A DNA stretch of 64,000 bases from Chitinophaga vietnamensis (GTDB lineage: Bacteria; Bacteroidota; Bacteroidia; Chitinophagales; Chitinophagaceae). The notes beneath the pieces were generated by a model that was not told the DNA's origin, made no database searches, and saw only the letters and a list, made by a program, of their open reading frames with translations. Made by a program: the position numbers and the translations under genes. Location: the NCBI RefSeq assembly GCF_902167635.1, contig NZ_CABHMS010000010.1:1-64000 (forward strand), in the 5' to 3' direction. Each line of letters starts with the position of its first letter. The stretch's first letter is position 1. Below are positions 29,293 to 38,372 of the stretch, piece after piece.

Positions 29293-29300
29293 CAAAGTTA
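29293..29300 (-). promoter_or_regulatory. -7 element for the TonB-like gene
   Basis: On the minus strand this reads TAACTTTG, a perfect TAnnTTTG. Transcription would start near 29286, leaving a 16-nt leader. No clear -33 TTTG was found, so confidence is limited. Confidence 0.5.
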
Positions 29301-29382
29301 TATATTCTGCTTACATCTTGCTTTAAAATATTATAAAGCAGAAAAAATCCTGCCACAATCTTGTTAAATTGCAAGAGTGCTT

Positions 29383-30606
29383 ATGAAACCTATCCAACAA
29401 ACCATCGGACTTTATCGAAATGCTTATTCCGGCCTGGCTCCCGCCACCTGGTGGCTGTCATTGGTATTGCTGATCAACAGATCGGGTACTATGGTGATAC
29501 CGTTCATGACGGTTTATCTTACCAAGCACCTGCATTTCAGCATCGCGCAGGCGGGCCTGGTGATGGCTTGCTTTGGCAGCGGCGCTATTGTTGGCGCGCT
29601 GCTCGGCGGATGGCTGTCTGACAGGATCGGCTTTTACCAGGTACAATTCTGGAGCCTCTTCTCTAACGGTTTATTATTTATTTTATTGGGCCAGATGCAC
29701 ACCTTTCCGCAGATTTGTACCTGTGTGTTTGTGATGAGCTCCGTTGGCGACGCCTTCCGTCCGGCCAACAGTATTGCCATAGCGGCTTACAGCTTGCCGG
29801 AGAACCGGACCCGTTCTTATGCGCTCAACAGGTTGGCGGTGAACCTCGGTTGGTCTGTAGGGCCCGCCATCGGCGGCTTGCTGGCGCAACACAGTTACAA
29901 CCTGCTCTTCTGGGTAGATGGCGGCACCTGCATGGGCGCGGCCTTGCTCATGCGCGTATTCCTGCCACCAGTGCCGGCGCCGCCCAAACAGGAAAAGAAA
30001 GCAAAACTACCCGGCGGCCATGTATGGCACGATCGTATCTATATCTGGTTTATCATCTTCGGTACCATCAACGCGATCTGCCTGTTCCAGTTCTCCAGCA
30101 TTGTTCCGCTTTATTTCAAGGATGTGTTGCACATGGAGGAATGGTCGATCGGGCTGAACATGTCTATCAACGGTATCATGATCGCGCTCATCGAGATGGT
30201 GATGGTGTACCGACTGGAAGGCACCAGATCCAATCTTTATTTTATTGCCCGCGGGGCATTAACGGTATGTATTGCTTATGTGTTACTGGCGTTGATGCCG
30301 CCATTGTGGCTGGTGGCGGTCATCTTCATGGTCACCATCACTTTCGGGGAGATGTTCTGTTTGCCCTTCATGAACAGTTTCTGGATATCTCGCAGCAAAG
30401 ATCATAACAGAGGCCAATATGCGGCGTTGTATACGATCTCTTATTCATTGGCCAATATTGTTTCTCCCACTTCCGGCGCCTTCGTGGTGCAGCGCCTCGG
30501 CTTCCAGCCCTGGTGGCTCATCACAGCCGGAGGATGCATCTTGTCTGCCGCAGGATTTATGTGGCTGAAACGCGAAGTTAGTCTTGCTCAGGATTATAAG
30601 GATTAA
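29383..30606 (+). CDS. MFS transporter
   Basis: A 407-residue, roughly 12-TM major facilitator protein. The N-terminal half has the family loop 2-3 motif (GGWLSDRIGFYQVQFW) and the motif NRLAVNLGWSVGPAIGG around TM5, both common in drug/proton exporters. Similarity is to MdtH/YfcJ-like bacterial MFS members, but the substrate is unknown. ATG 29383 is used; an in-frame GTG lies 6 nt earlier. It is divergent from the TonB-like gene. The last codons (AQDYKD) and the stop are encoded by the shared 40-nt GGATT repeat. Confidence 0.88.
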   Translation: MKPIQQTIGLYRNAYSGLAPATWWLSLVLLINRSGTMVIPFMTVYLTKHLHFSIAQAGLVMACFGSGAIVGALLGGWLSDRIGFYQVQFWSLFSNGLLFILLGQMHTFPQICTCVFVMSSVGDAFRPANSIAIAAYSLPENRTRSYALNRLAVNLGWSVGPAIGGLLAQHSYNLLFWVDGGTCMGAALLMRVFLPPVPAPPKQEKKAKLPGGHVWHDRIYIWFIIFGTINAICLFQFSSIVPLYFKDVLHMEEWSIGLNMSINGIMIALIEMVMVYRLEGTRSNLYFIARGALTVCIAYVLLALMPPLWLVAVIFMVTITFGEMFCLPFMNSFWISRSKDHNRGQYAALYTISYSLANIVSPTSGAFVVQRLGFQPWWLITAGGCILSAAGFMWLKREVSLAQDYKD

Positions 30607-30737
30607 AAGGATTAGCAGGATTTTTTTACAGAATTAAAAAAGGATTCGCGAAGATCAAATCGACATGATCTTCGCGAATCCTTTTTTAATTCTGTAATAA
30701 AATCCTGCTAATCCTTTTAATCCTTATAATCCTGAGC
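30586..30737. repeat. 152-bp GGATT-word palindromic element
   Basis: The left arm starts GCTCAGGATTATAAGGATTA at 30586. The right arm (30699-30737) is its reverse complement, and the inside has a second perfect stem around AAAAAAGGATTCGCGAAGATC, so almost the whole 152 bp can fold as one hairpin. It separates the MFS gene from the convergent susD gene and may terminate both. Its first 40 nt match 1910-1949 with two differences. Confidence 0.88.
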
Positions 30738-30748
30738 AGGACAATTTC

Positions 30749-32158
30749 CTATTGATTCCACCATACCTTGTCTGTGATCTTTGCATCCTGCTGTGGTTGG
30801 GGATTGGAGGACCTTTCCGTCAGCGGGTAGAGGAAGCGGGTAGGGATGGTGGTGGTAACGGCGTTCTTCACGAGGTTGAGGTGAGGGTAGCCGGTTCTTC
30901 TCCAGTCGGTGTAGTTTTCGATGGAGAGGAAGTTGGCGGTAGCTTTTTCGTCCATCAGCTTTTCCCAGGCATCAGCGGCGGTAAGGTAGCCGCGTGCAGC
31001 GAGATAGGCCTGTGCGGCTGTGCCGGTGGTATCGATGCCGAGTTTGATGAAATGTGCTTTGATGCCCTCGCGGTAGATCGGTGATGCCGCTGCGTAACCT
31101 GATTTAATCAAGGTGGCTTCGGCTTTCAGGAAGATGGCTTCTGTGTAGTTCAGGACATAATTGCCGGAATTAGCACTGCCATAGAAGGGGCCGGGGGTGG
31201 AGTAATCAATAATAGCACCAGGCATATCATCGCCAGGAATCCTACCATTGTATTGGCCTGTTGAAGGGGCGGGAGCTACTAACTTAGGCAGGCGAGGATC
31301 ATTGCGTTTCACCAGCGAATCCACCAGTTTAGAAGATAATACCACTGTGGAAGACGATAAGGTACTATAGTTCTGAAAAACAGGACAAGATGAATTTGGA
31401 CTGCCATCATACGGAAATACCATATCATCGGAATTAGCAGTCATACTGTTTTGCAGCGCATTCAATGCAAGGTCGGCTTGTGCAGTTGCCGTGAAGCCCG
31501 GCGCTTTGCTGAGATGCATATAAAAGCGTGCTTTCAGCAAATAAGCTGCTTTGAGCCATTTGTTGAGGTCGCCCTTGTAAAAAAAATCATCTTTGCCGGG
31601 TTTTTTGCCACCACGGTTAGCTGTGAGTTGCGTGATGGCGCTATCGAGCAATACCTGAAGGTGGGTATATATCTGTTGTTGACTATCGTAAGCAGGCGTC
31701 AGGTTTTCGCCGCCCTGAAATGCTTTGCTGTCGGGTATTTCGCCCCATAGATCAGTTGCATTGCCTAGTGTGTAAGCAAATAATACATTCGCGATACCTG
31801 TATAGGCGGAATTGCCATTCTTGGCCGACTTTTGCTGCAACAGATAGAGATTGTATAAAGTAACATTGTAGAAGGAGCTCCAGTAGCCGCTGAAAGTACC
31901 ACTGTTCACCTGATATACGTCACTGTTGGGAACGGCTTGGTTTTGCGCGGTTTGCTGCATCCAGGCGGTAATGAGCATGGAGGTATTGCCGGAAGCAATC
32001 ACATTGGACACGTTGGCTTCGGCTGGACCGAGCAACAGGTTTTCCGATACATCCAATGGGTTATTCGGGTCATTGTTTACATCGAGGAACTTCTTACAAC
32101 CACTGGTTGTGGCAGCCAGTAATCCCAGGGAACATATATATAGCTTGATTCTTTTCAT
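30749..32158 (-). CDS. SusD/RagB-like surface lipoprotein
   Basis: A 469-residue lipoprotein of the SusD-like family. The signal ends in the lipobox ATTSGC (Cys about residue 21), followed by KKFLDVNNDPNNPLDVSEN, a typical SusD opening. The body is alpha-helical with TPR-like content (TLGNATDLWGEIPDSKAF). It should sit on the SusC barrel as the substrate-capturing lid. I start at ATG 32158, directly before the lipoprotein signal, rather than 32179. It is downstream of susC on the same strand (40 nt). The DNN/WGEIP patterns suggest the SusD-like_2 branch; the ligand is unknown. Confidence 0.9.
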   Translation of the reverse strand: MKRIKLYICSLGLLAATTSGCKKFLDVNNDPNNPLDVSENLLLGPAEANVSNVIASGNTSMLITAWMQQTAQNQAVPNSDVYQVNSGTFSGYWSSFYNVTLYNLYLLQQKSAKNGNSAYTGIANVLFAYTLGNATDLWGEIPDSKAFQGGENLTPAYDSQQQIYTHLQVLLDSAITQLTANRGGKKPGKDDFFYKGDLNKWLKAAYLLKARFYMHLSKAPGFTATAQADLALNALQNSMTANSDDMVFPYDGSPNSSCPVFQNYSTLSSSTVVLSSKLVDSLVKRNDPRLPKLVAPAPSTGQYNGRIPGDDMPGAIIDYSTPGPFYGSANSGNYVLNYTEAIFLKAEATLIKSGYAAASPIYREGIKAHFIKLGIDTTGTAAQAYLAARGYLTAADAWEKLMDEKATANFLSIENYTDWRRTGYPHLNLVKNAVTTTIPTRFLYPLTERSSNPQPQQDAKITDKVWWNQ

Positions 32159-32198
32159 GATCAGAGTTTTTCCATTCAAAATAATATAGGCGTCACCG

Positions 32199-35100
32199 TT
32201 AGAATGATACTTTCAGACTGAACAGGATGCTGCGTGTGGTGGGCGTAGAGTACGCATACATACCTATGCTGCCATTGCCGGAACCAAAAGAATTTACTTC
32301 CGGATCAGGACCGGTAAAATGAGGTTTGTACACCCACAAGTTGCGGCCGGTTACTGTAAGCGACAGGTCCTTCAGTCTGGAATGAGCCAGCAATGCACGT
32401 TTGAAATTGTATGATAAAGACACATTACGCAGTTTGATATAAGTACCGTCCTGGATGAAGTTTTCACCAATGTTGTACATGGCAGAATAGTACGATTGCG
32501 CACTCACCGCTACCGTATTCTCTTTGCCGGTTACGTCGCTGATGCCCTTGATCACAAGTGGTTTATCTCTGTTTTCCGTTACTTTGGCCGTACCATATGC
32601 ATAGCCATATTGTTCGTCCTGGTTGTAGATATCGCCGCCTTTTTTCATGTCAAAAAAGAAGCTGAGCGACAGATCCCTATAACGGAAATTGTTGCTCAAT
32701 CCAGCTATCCAGTCAGGGCTGATATTGCCGATAATGCCGGGAGCGTCTGCTCTTACTGGTATACCGTTGGCGTCTATACGTAATTGCCCGTCAGCTGTTC
32801 TGGCAAACTTGTCGGAAAAGAAAGCTCCGTAAGGTTGGCCTTCAATGGCATATACAAACCCGATATTGGTATTAGGTACGCCGGGAGCGATTTTGTCTAC
32901 CATTGTTTTTATTTTGGAGAAGTTGGCAGTTATATCCCAGCTGAAATCTTTGCTCTTCACCGGAGTGGCATTGAGCAACAACTCCACACCATTGGTGGTC
33001 ATCTCTGCAGAGTTAAGTGTAGTGCCGGTGTAGCCGGTGGCAGGAGATATCTGCGCGCCCGGGATCAGGCCGTTGGTCATTTTGCGATGGAAGTAAGAGC
33101 CTTCAAAGCCAATACGGTTGTTGAACAGGCGCGTTTCCAGGCCCGTTTCAAACTCCTTCATGGATTCATTGCGGAGGTTCGGATTACCTAATGTGCTTAC
33201 TCGTACAAAGCCGTTCTGATCCAGATAAGGGAACGACAATCCGCTCATGTAACCGCCAATGGAATAGTCACTATTTGGTTGTTTGCTCGCTTGTGTATAA
33301 GGTGTTTTATTACTGTAAGGCAATACATTGTCGTTGCCCACAGCTGCAAACGATACCCGCAGTTTGGCGAAGTTGATCTTCTCTTTTAATGAAGGGGAAA
33401 GCAGTTCGGAAAAAACAAAACCAAGTGCTGCTGATCCATATGGGTAATACATATGATCCGTAGACAGTACAGAGGAACCATCTAATCTACCAGACAAGGC
33501 CAGTATCAGGTAACGATTGAACTCCACATCACCCTGTGCATAAAACCCTACTTTGCGGGAGAGCACATGTGATTCTGTTGATGTAACTTTACTCGCGTTG
33601 GAAATGTTATAGAACCCGCTGATGGCAAGCCCCTGGCCGGCCTGCGTGGCATCCTGGCTGTAAGTGGATTGCATATTGTTACCCACCATCAGGCTGGTAT
33701 TGAATTTGCCAAACTCTTTCCTCGCCTGCACAATGAAATCATGGCTGTAATAACGGTAAGCAGTGTTGGTATTTTGTATGTAACCCGTTACATAGCTTAC
33801 ATCACCTGTATTCACATGAAAATCTTGCTGTACGTTATAGATATCTGCTCCGAGCCTTTCCGTTACTGATAACCAGCTGTTAGGTGCATAGGAGAAATTC
33901 AGCACTGGCATGAAACGGTTGGTATTAGTGTGGTTAAGCACATTGTCGACAATCCAGTAAGGATTGTTGCGTAGCACCCGATATAGACGCTGCGTACCAT
34001 CGGGTTGCAGGTAAGGCTTCAGGTCGTAGGAGACAGGGGCTGCGTTCAGTACTAACAGCGGGCTTGTAAGACCGTAACCTTCCGGCAGTGTGTTCTTTTC
34101 AGCATTGGAATAACCTAGCTGGAATGTGGCTGTCAGTTTATCAAAGATGGTCGTATTGAATTTTGCGAAGAGATTATGTTTTTTATAATCATCGTTCGGA
34201 ACAATACCGGTTTGATTGAGATAAGAATAGGACAGCAGGTAACCTGATTTATCTGTACCACCGGTTACAGACAAACTGTTATTGGTGTAGATGCCTGTTC
34301 TGTAAAATTCCTTCATCAGATTATGTGTTTTGATTGGCTGGCCGTTCACGCGCAATGTGTCTATACGGGCACCCCAGGACGCACCGGCCTTGTTGGTTAC
34401 TCCGTCATAATATTTTCCTCCGGATCCCAGCGTATATTTATTCTGTCTCTCCGGAAGAATGCCCCAGTCAAAACCCAGGTCGGAATTGAAAGTGATGGTT
34501 GGTTTGCTGTTCACCAGGCCTTTTTTGGTGGTGATCATCACTACGCCTCTCGCACCGGCAGAACCGTACAATGCAGTAGCAGCAGCGCCTTTCAATACGT
34601 TCACACTTTCGATGATAGCCGGATCGATATCGGATAAGCGGCTGGAACCACCGCCACCACCGGGGTTGCTATTGGTTTCACTGTTATCGATAGGTACGCC
34701 ATCCATCACGATCAGCGCTTCGTTGTTGCCCAGGATGGAGGTAGCGCCACGTATCACGATACGGGAAGAACTACCAGGCGTTCCGGAGGTGGAAGTGATC
34801 TGTACGCCGGAAACCTTGCCTGTAAGGGCATTGAGCACACTCGGCTCTTTGGTGCGGGTGATCTCTTCCGACTTCACTTCCTGCGAACTGAAGGTGAGGT
34901 TGCGTTTGTCGCGCTTCACACCAAGTGCCGTTACTACGATCATGTCCAGCGCTTTGGTATCTTTCTGCATTTTCACCGTAACAGGCGCGCCTGTGCCGGC
35001 ATTCACTTCCTGTGGCGCAAAACCAATGGCGGTAACGATCAGCGTTGCGCTGTTCACACCGGCATTGAAGCTGAAGCTGCCGTCTTCCTGCGTTACGGCG

Positions 35101-35264
35101 CCTTTGCTTTTGTTGTCTTTCATTCTTACCGCGGCGCCGGGGATCACACTGCCATCCTCTGCAGTGACCTTACCACGTAAAATAAGCCCCTGTTGCGCCA
35201 CCGCAATAACATGGCACAATAGCAGCATTAATAGCAGGCAGCTATTCCTCTTTTTTAAAAGCAT
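32199..35264 (-). CDS. SusC/RagA-like TonB-linked outer-membrane transporter
   Basis: A 1021-residue TonB-dependent transporter. Signal peptide (residues 1-23), carboxypeptidase-regulatory-like domain (about 28-105), a bridging segment with VVTALGVKRDKRNL, and a plug with LTGKVSGVQI, IVIRGATSILG, LIVMDGVPID and YGSAGARGVVMITTKKG. The large barrel ends ILFSLKVSF with the terminal Phe usual for outer-membrane proteins. With the adjacent SusD homologue it forms an import pair for an oligomeric nutrient. No glycoside hydrolase or peptidase is next to it. An AraC regulator is divergently encoded 270 nt away. Confidence 0.94.
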   Translation of the reverse strand: MLLKKRNSCLLLMLLLCHVIAVAQQGLILRGKVTAEDGSVIPGAAVRMKDNKSKGAVTQEDGSFSFNAGVNSATLIVTAIGFAPQEVNAGTGAPVTVKMQKDTKALDMIVVTALGVKRDKRNLTFSSQEVKSEEITRTKEPSVLNALTGKVSGVQITSTSGTPGSSSRIVIRGATSILGNNEALIVMDGVPIDNSETNSNPGGGGGSSRLSDIDPAIIESVNVLKGAAATALYGSAGARGVVMITTKKGLVNSKPTITFNSDLGFDWGILPERQNKYTLGSGGKYYDGVTNKAGASWGARIDTLRVNGQPIKTHNLMKEFYRTGIYTNNSLSVTGGTDKSGYLLSYSYLNQTGIVPNDDYKKHNLFAKFNTTIFDKLTATFQLGYSNAEKNTLPEGYGLTSPLLVLNAAPVSYDLKPYLQPDGTQRLYRVLRNNPYWIVDNVLNHTNTNRFMPVLNFSYAPNSWLSVTERLGADIYNVQQDFHVNTGDVSYVTGYIQNTNTAYRYYSHDFIVQARKEFGKFNTSLMVGNNMQSTYSQDATQAGQGLAISGFYNISNASKVTSTESHVLSRKVGFYAQGDVEFNRYLILALSGRLDGSSVLSTDHMYYPYGSAALGFVFSELLSPSLKEKINFAKLRVSFAAVGNDNVLPYSNKTPYTQASKQPNSDYSIGGYMSGLSFPYLDQNGFVRVSTLGNPNLRNESMKEFETGLETRLFNNRIGFEGSYFHRKMTNGLIPGAQISPATGYTGTTLNSAEMTTNGVELLLNATPVKSKDFSWDITANFSKIKTMVDKIAPGVPNTNIGFVYAIEGQPYGAFFSDKFARTADGQLRIDANGIPVRADAPGIIGNISPDWIAGLSNNFRYRDLSLSFFFDMKKGGDIYNQDEQYGYAYGTAKVTENRDKPLVIKGISDVTGKENTVAVSAQSYYSAMYNIGENFIQDGTYIKLRNVSLSYNFKRALLAHSRLKDLSLTVTGRNLWVYKPHFTGPDPEVNSFGSGNGSIGMYAYSTPTTRSILFSLKVSF

Positions 35265-35372
35265 AGATGATGAATTACTGGTTGAATAGATAAAGTGTTG
35301 CCGTAGGAAATATATGTTCCTGTTCCTCTTTGATATAAGTGGTTGATATAATAATTCAGCATGATTTCAAAT

Positions 35373-35380
35373 CAAAAATA
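35373..35380 (-). promoter_or_regulatory. -7 element upstream of susC
   Basis: The minus strand reads TATTTTTG, a perfect TAnnTTTG, giving a start near 35366 and a leader of about 100 nt. No clear -33 box. The region 35400-35520 between the two divergent genes is very AT-rich and is the natural place for the AraC-type regulator to bind. Confidence 0.4.
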
Positions 35381-35534
35381 GATGGTGTAAATAAGATTTT
35401 CTTTATCACGATTAACCAAAACTGATCAGATATTGTCATTCCTTCTCTCGAAAGGATTATTAAAAATTGTTAAACGATAAACAAATATTGTCCTGCAAAT
35501 ACGGTTTTTGGCAAAAAAGGAGTAAAATTGGTTA

Positions 35535-36467
35535 ATGAAAGTCATTCAATTTACCGTACCTGTTGCCGACGAAGGCTCTGTAGTAATACAGGAAGACATA
35601 CTTCCCTATTTCTACAACTACCTGCACCGCCACAAGGAAGCGCAGGTAACACTTATCATCAAAGGGGAAGGCACGCTCATCGCAGGCAACTACACCCAGC
35701 CCTTCAAAGCCGGAGAGATCTATGTGATCGCCGCCAACCAACCGCACATGTTCAAGGGCGATGCAAAGTATTTTGAAAACCTTCAGGAAAAGAACATCCA
35801 CGCCATTCATATCTTCTTCGATCACGACAATGCCCTCAAAGGCTTGCTGGCACTGCCAGAGATGGATACCGTAAAAAAATTCCTCCTTCTCACCCGCACC
35901 AGCCTGCAATTGCCCGCGGCTTATGAAGAGAGAACAGCGGCAGATATCCTCCGCATCTCCCGCCTGCACGGCCCGGAAAGATTGCTCGCCTTCGTGAGCA
36001 TGCTGCTCTTCTTCTCCAAACAGGTGAAAGACTGGAAGTCGCTATCCACGGGCTTTTCCCGCTATGCTTACAGCGAATCGGAAGGTCTCCGCATGAACGA
36101 TATCTATCAATATACACTGGAACATTACGCCGAAAACATTACACTGGGCAAGATCGCATCGGTGGCGCATCTCACCACTTATGCCTTCTGCAAATACTTC
36201 AAGAAACACACACGCAAAACATATCTGGGTTTTCTGAACGAGATCAGGATCAATGCTGCCTGTAAGAAGATCATCAGCGGGGAGTTCGACAGTATCGCCT
36301 CTGTAGCTTATGCTACCGGTTACAACAACCCCATCACCTTTAACCGGGTTTTCAGAAAAGTGACAGGCATGTCGCCATCAGCCTATGCGCGCAAATACCG
36401 TTTCGGTGATGATGGCGCGCATAGAGATGGGCACATACTGGAACTGGAAGAATATGGAGATCAATGA
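35535..36467 (+). CDS. AraC-family transcriptional regulator
   Basis: A 310-residue regulator. The N-terminal cupin-like sensory domain (about residues 1-95) has the pattern IIKGEGTLIAGNY and AANQPHMFKG. The C-terminal double helix-turn-helix (about 190-290) reads HYAENITLGKIASVAHLTTY, followed by the AraC signature region ASVAYATGYNNPITFNRVFR and KVTGMSPSAYARKYR. It is divergent from the susC/susD operon and is the obvious candidate to control it, though this is positional inference. Its 3' end overlaps the convergent radical SAM gene by 7 nt. Confidence 0.92.
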   Translation: MKVIQFTVPVADEGSVVIQEDILPYFYNYLHRHKEAQVTLIIKGEGTLIAGNYTQPFKAGEIYVIAANQPHMFKGDAKYFENLQEKNIHAIHIFFDHDNALKGLLALPEMDTVKKFLLLTRTSLQLPAAYEERTAADILRISRLHGPERLLAFVSMLLFFSKQVKDWKSLSTGFSRYAYSESEGLRMNDIYQYTLEHYAENITLGKIASVAHLTTYAFCKYFKKHTRKTYLGFLNEIRINAACKKIISGEFDSIASVAYATGYNNPITFNRVFRKVTGMSPSAYARKYRFGDDGAHRDGHILELEEYGDQ

Positions 36468-37756
36468 GCGAAGTCTTTCATATAATCGCCGGTGATACGC
36501 TCCATCGGCGGATTGAAATAACCGAACTTCACATCCGGGAACTCTTCCCGGATCAGCTCTTGCAGCTGTTTGATACCAAGGCATTCGCCGGTTTCCGTAA
36601 TATTTAATTTGCCAAGATACCAGTCAGGATCGATGTTGAAATTGCGCCACTGGATCATATTCAGGCCGGTTTCACGGATCAGCTTACGCAGCGCTTCATA
36701 TTCATCTGCACTGTCGGTCATACCAGGAAACACGAAATAATTGATAGAGGTCCAGCCGCCAAACTCGCGTACCACTTTCAGGCTTTCAACGATATCTTCA
36801 AAACGATAATTGTTAGGGCGGTAATAAGGGGTATAATACTTTTCCTGCGCGGAGTTCAGGCTCACGCGGATGCTGTTAAGACCCGCTTCACACAAGGCTC
36901 TCACGGCATCGGGCTTGCTGCCGTTCGTATTGATATTGATGCTGCCTTTAGGGGTATGCTTACGTATCTCGATAATCGATTCACGGATGGTTTCCCACAT
37001 CAGCAGCGGCTCGCCCTCACATCCCTGGCCAAAGCTCACGATAGGATAGGGCGCTGTTTCCAGGTGAGGCACGGTATATTCCACGATCTCTTCTGCCGTA
37101 GGCTTGAAACGCAGACGGTCCTGTGTAGATACGATGCTTTCTTCTTCCGGCTGGAAAGAGATGCATCCCACGCAATTGGCGTTACAGGCGGGGGAAGAAG
37201 GGATCGGGCATTCCCATCTGCCCATAAAATAATTACGTGCAGCGGGGCAATGGTAGGTCAGTGCGCAGTTGTCGGCCAGGTGCTGTACCAGCCGGTTATG
37301 CGGATACGCTTCCAGCAACTGTTTCACGCCTTGCTTCACTTTTTTATCATCGAAGCCGGCGCACTCCTGGCGGATATCCGCTTCGATGCGTGTGGCCGGT
37401 ACGTAAAATTTACCATCGAGCCAGCCTACCGCAGTGTAGCAGAACAGCGGCAGGGTGGGCGCATCGGGCATGGTCTCATAGGCTGCGAGATAAAAGCCGG
37501 TATGTGCCGGTGGTATGAAAGCCGCTACAGCCCAGCCTTTGTCGCAAAGCTCCATTTCGCCGGTCTTCGCATTGATGCCGATGCCACGGCGGCCTGGCAG
37601 CTCATACAGGTTTCCGCCATCGGGCAACTCAATCCATTCATCTGCTTCGATGGGCCACGCATCCCAGCCACTGCGGCCGGTTACATGGAGGGAGGTATCT
37701 TCAAAGATATTTCCCTCTCCATCGGAATACAATATATAAGGCGTCTGTTTTAACAT
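36461..37756 (-). CDS. Radical SAM protein with N-terminal extension
   Basis: A 431-residue radical SAM enzyme. The [4Fe-4S]/SAM motif is C191-x3-C195-x2-C198 (ACNANCVGC). It is followed by a partial TIM barrel with SFGQGCEGEPLL, SININTNGSKPDAV and AGLNSIRVSLNSA. About 180 residues precede the core; they contain GRRGIGINAKTGEM and extra cysteines C164, C170 and C183 just before the motif, which could ligate an auxiliary cluster. The C-terminus has QWRNFNIDPDWY and KFGYFNPPMERI. Pathway not recognised. It is the last gene of a three-gene minus operon with an arginase-family gene and a membrane protein gene. Confidence 0.85.
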   Translation of the reverse strand: MLKQTPYILYSDGEGNIFEDTSLHVTGRSGWDAWPIEADEWIELPDGGNLYELPGRRGIGINAKTGEMELCDKGWAVAAFIPPAHTGFYLAAYETMPDAPTLPLFCYTAVGWLDGKFYVPATRIEADIRQECAGFDDKKVKQGVKQLLEAYPHNRLVQHLADNCALTYHCPAARNYFMGRWECPIPSSPACNANCVGCISFQPEEESIVSTQDRLRFKPTAEEIVEYTVPHLETAPYPIVSFGQGCEGEPLLMWETIRESIIEIRKHTPKGSININTNGSKPDAVRALCEAGLNSIRVSLNSAQEKYYTPYYRPNNYRFEDIVESLKVVREFGGWTSINYFVFPGMTDSADEYEALRKLIRETGLNMIQWRNFNIDPDWYLGKLNITETGECLGIKQLQELIREEFPDVKFGYFNPPMERITGDYMKDFAH

Positions 37757-37773
37757 GGTCTGTATTTAGAATA

Positions 37774-38361
37774 TTAATGGATCCTGCTCTGGCAGAAGGC
37801 ATTGAGCGCTTCCCGCTGTGTGGCTCCCGGTTCGTCCAGTATTTCCAGTTGCAGGATCTTGTTGTTCCTGAAGTCGATCGTGAACAGGTCGTTGCGCAAA
37901 ATTACGTTATTCAGCTCGTTCCAGCCAATCAGCCTTTGAGAGAAGGTGGTAGGCAGCATAATGCCAGTAGTATCCATGCTGATGAACACGGGTTGGAAGA
38001 TGCGGTACTCCACCCAGCCGATATAGGCCATGCCCAATCCGGTAATGAAAAGCAGTACGCCTGCCAATGGTTGCAGGTGCGACAGAAAATACAGGCTGCC
38101 GGTAAGACAGATAAATACCTGTACCATCCGCGCTACCACGTTAGCTTCGGTGAATTTTTTAAAACGCCTGGCCATGAAAGGGAAGGCGAGGCTTGCAAAG
38201 CCCAGTACGATGAAAAACACCACCAGGAACCAGTTGGGCTGCTGTCCGCGATAAATGCCGATGGCATTGAAGAGAAATAAAATCCCGACGAGGCCGTGCA
38301 TCACAGGCAGGAGCCTTAGCCTGCTGGCCGCGTTGGGATGTAATATGCGCAGTTTGTACAT
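37774..38361 (-). CDS. Four-TM membrane protein, uncharacterised
   Basis: A 195-residue protein with about four hydrophobic segments in the first 120 residues (LVGILFLFNAIGIY, FLVVFFIVLGFASLAFPFM, VFICLTGSLYFL, GVLLFITGLGMAYIGWV). A soluble C-terminal part follows (about 125-195: ISMDTTGIMLPTTFSQRLIG, FTIDFRNNKILQLEI), resembling the small PH-like beta domain seen on other bacterial membrane proteins. No family assigned. ATG 38361 is chosen because upstream in-frame sequence overlaps the hydrolase gene. It sits 11 nt after the arginase-family gene and 17 nt before the radical SAM gene. Confidence 0.7.
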   Translation of the reverse strand: MYKLRILHPNAASRLRLLPVMHGLVGILFLFNAIGIYRGQQPNWFLVVFFIVLGFASLAFPFMARRFKKFTEANVVARMVQVFICLTGSLYFLSHLQPLAGVLLFITGLGMAYIGWVEYRIFQPVFISMDTTGIMLPTTFSQRLIGWNELNNVILRNDLFTIDFRNNKILQLEILDEPGATQREALNAFCQSRIH

Positions 38362-38372
38362 GTACGTATCGT

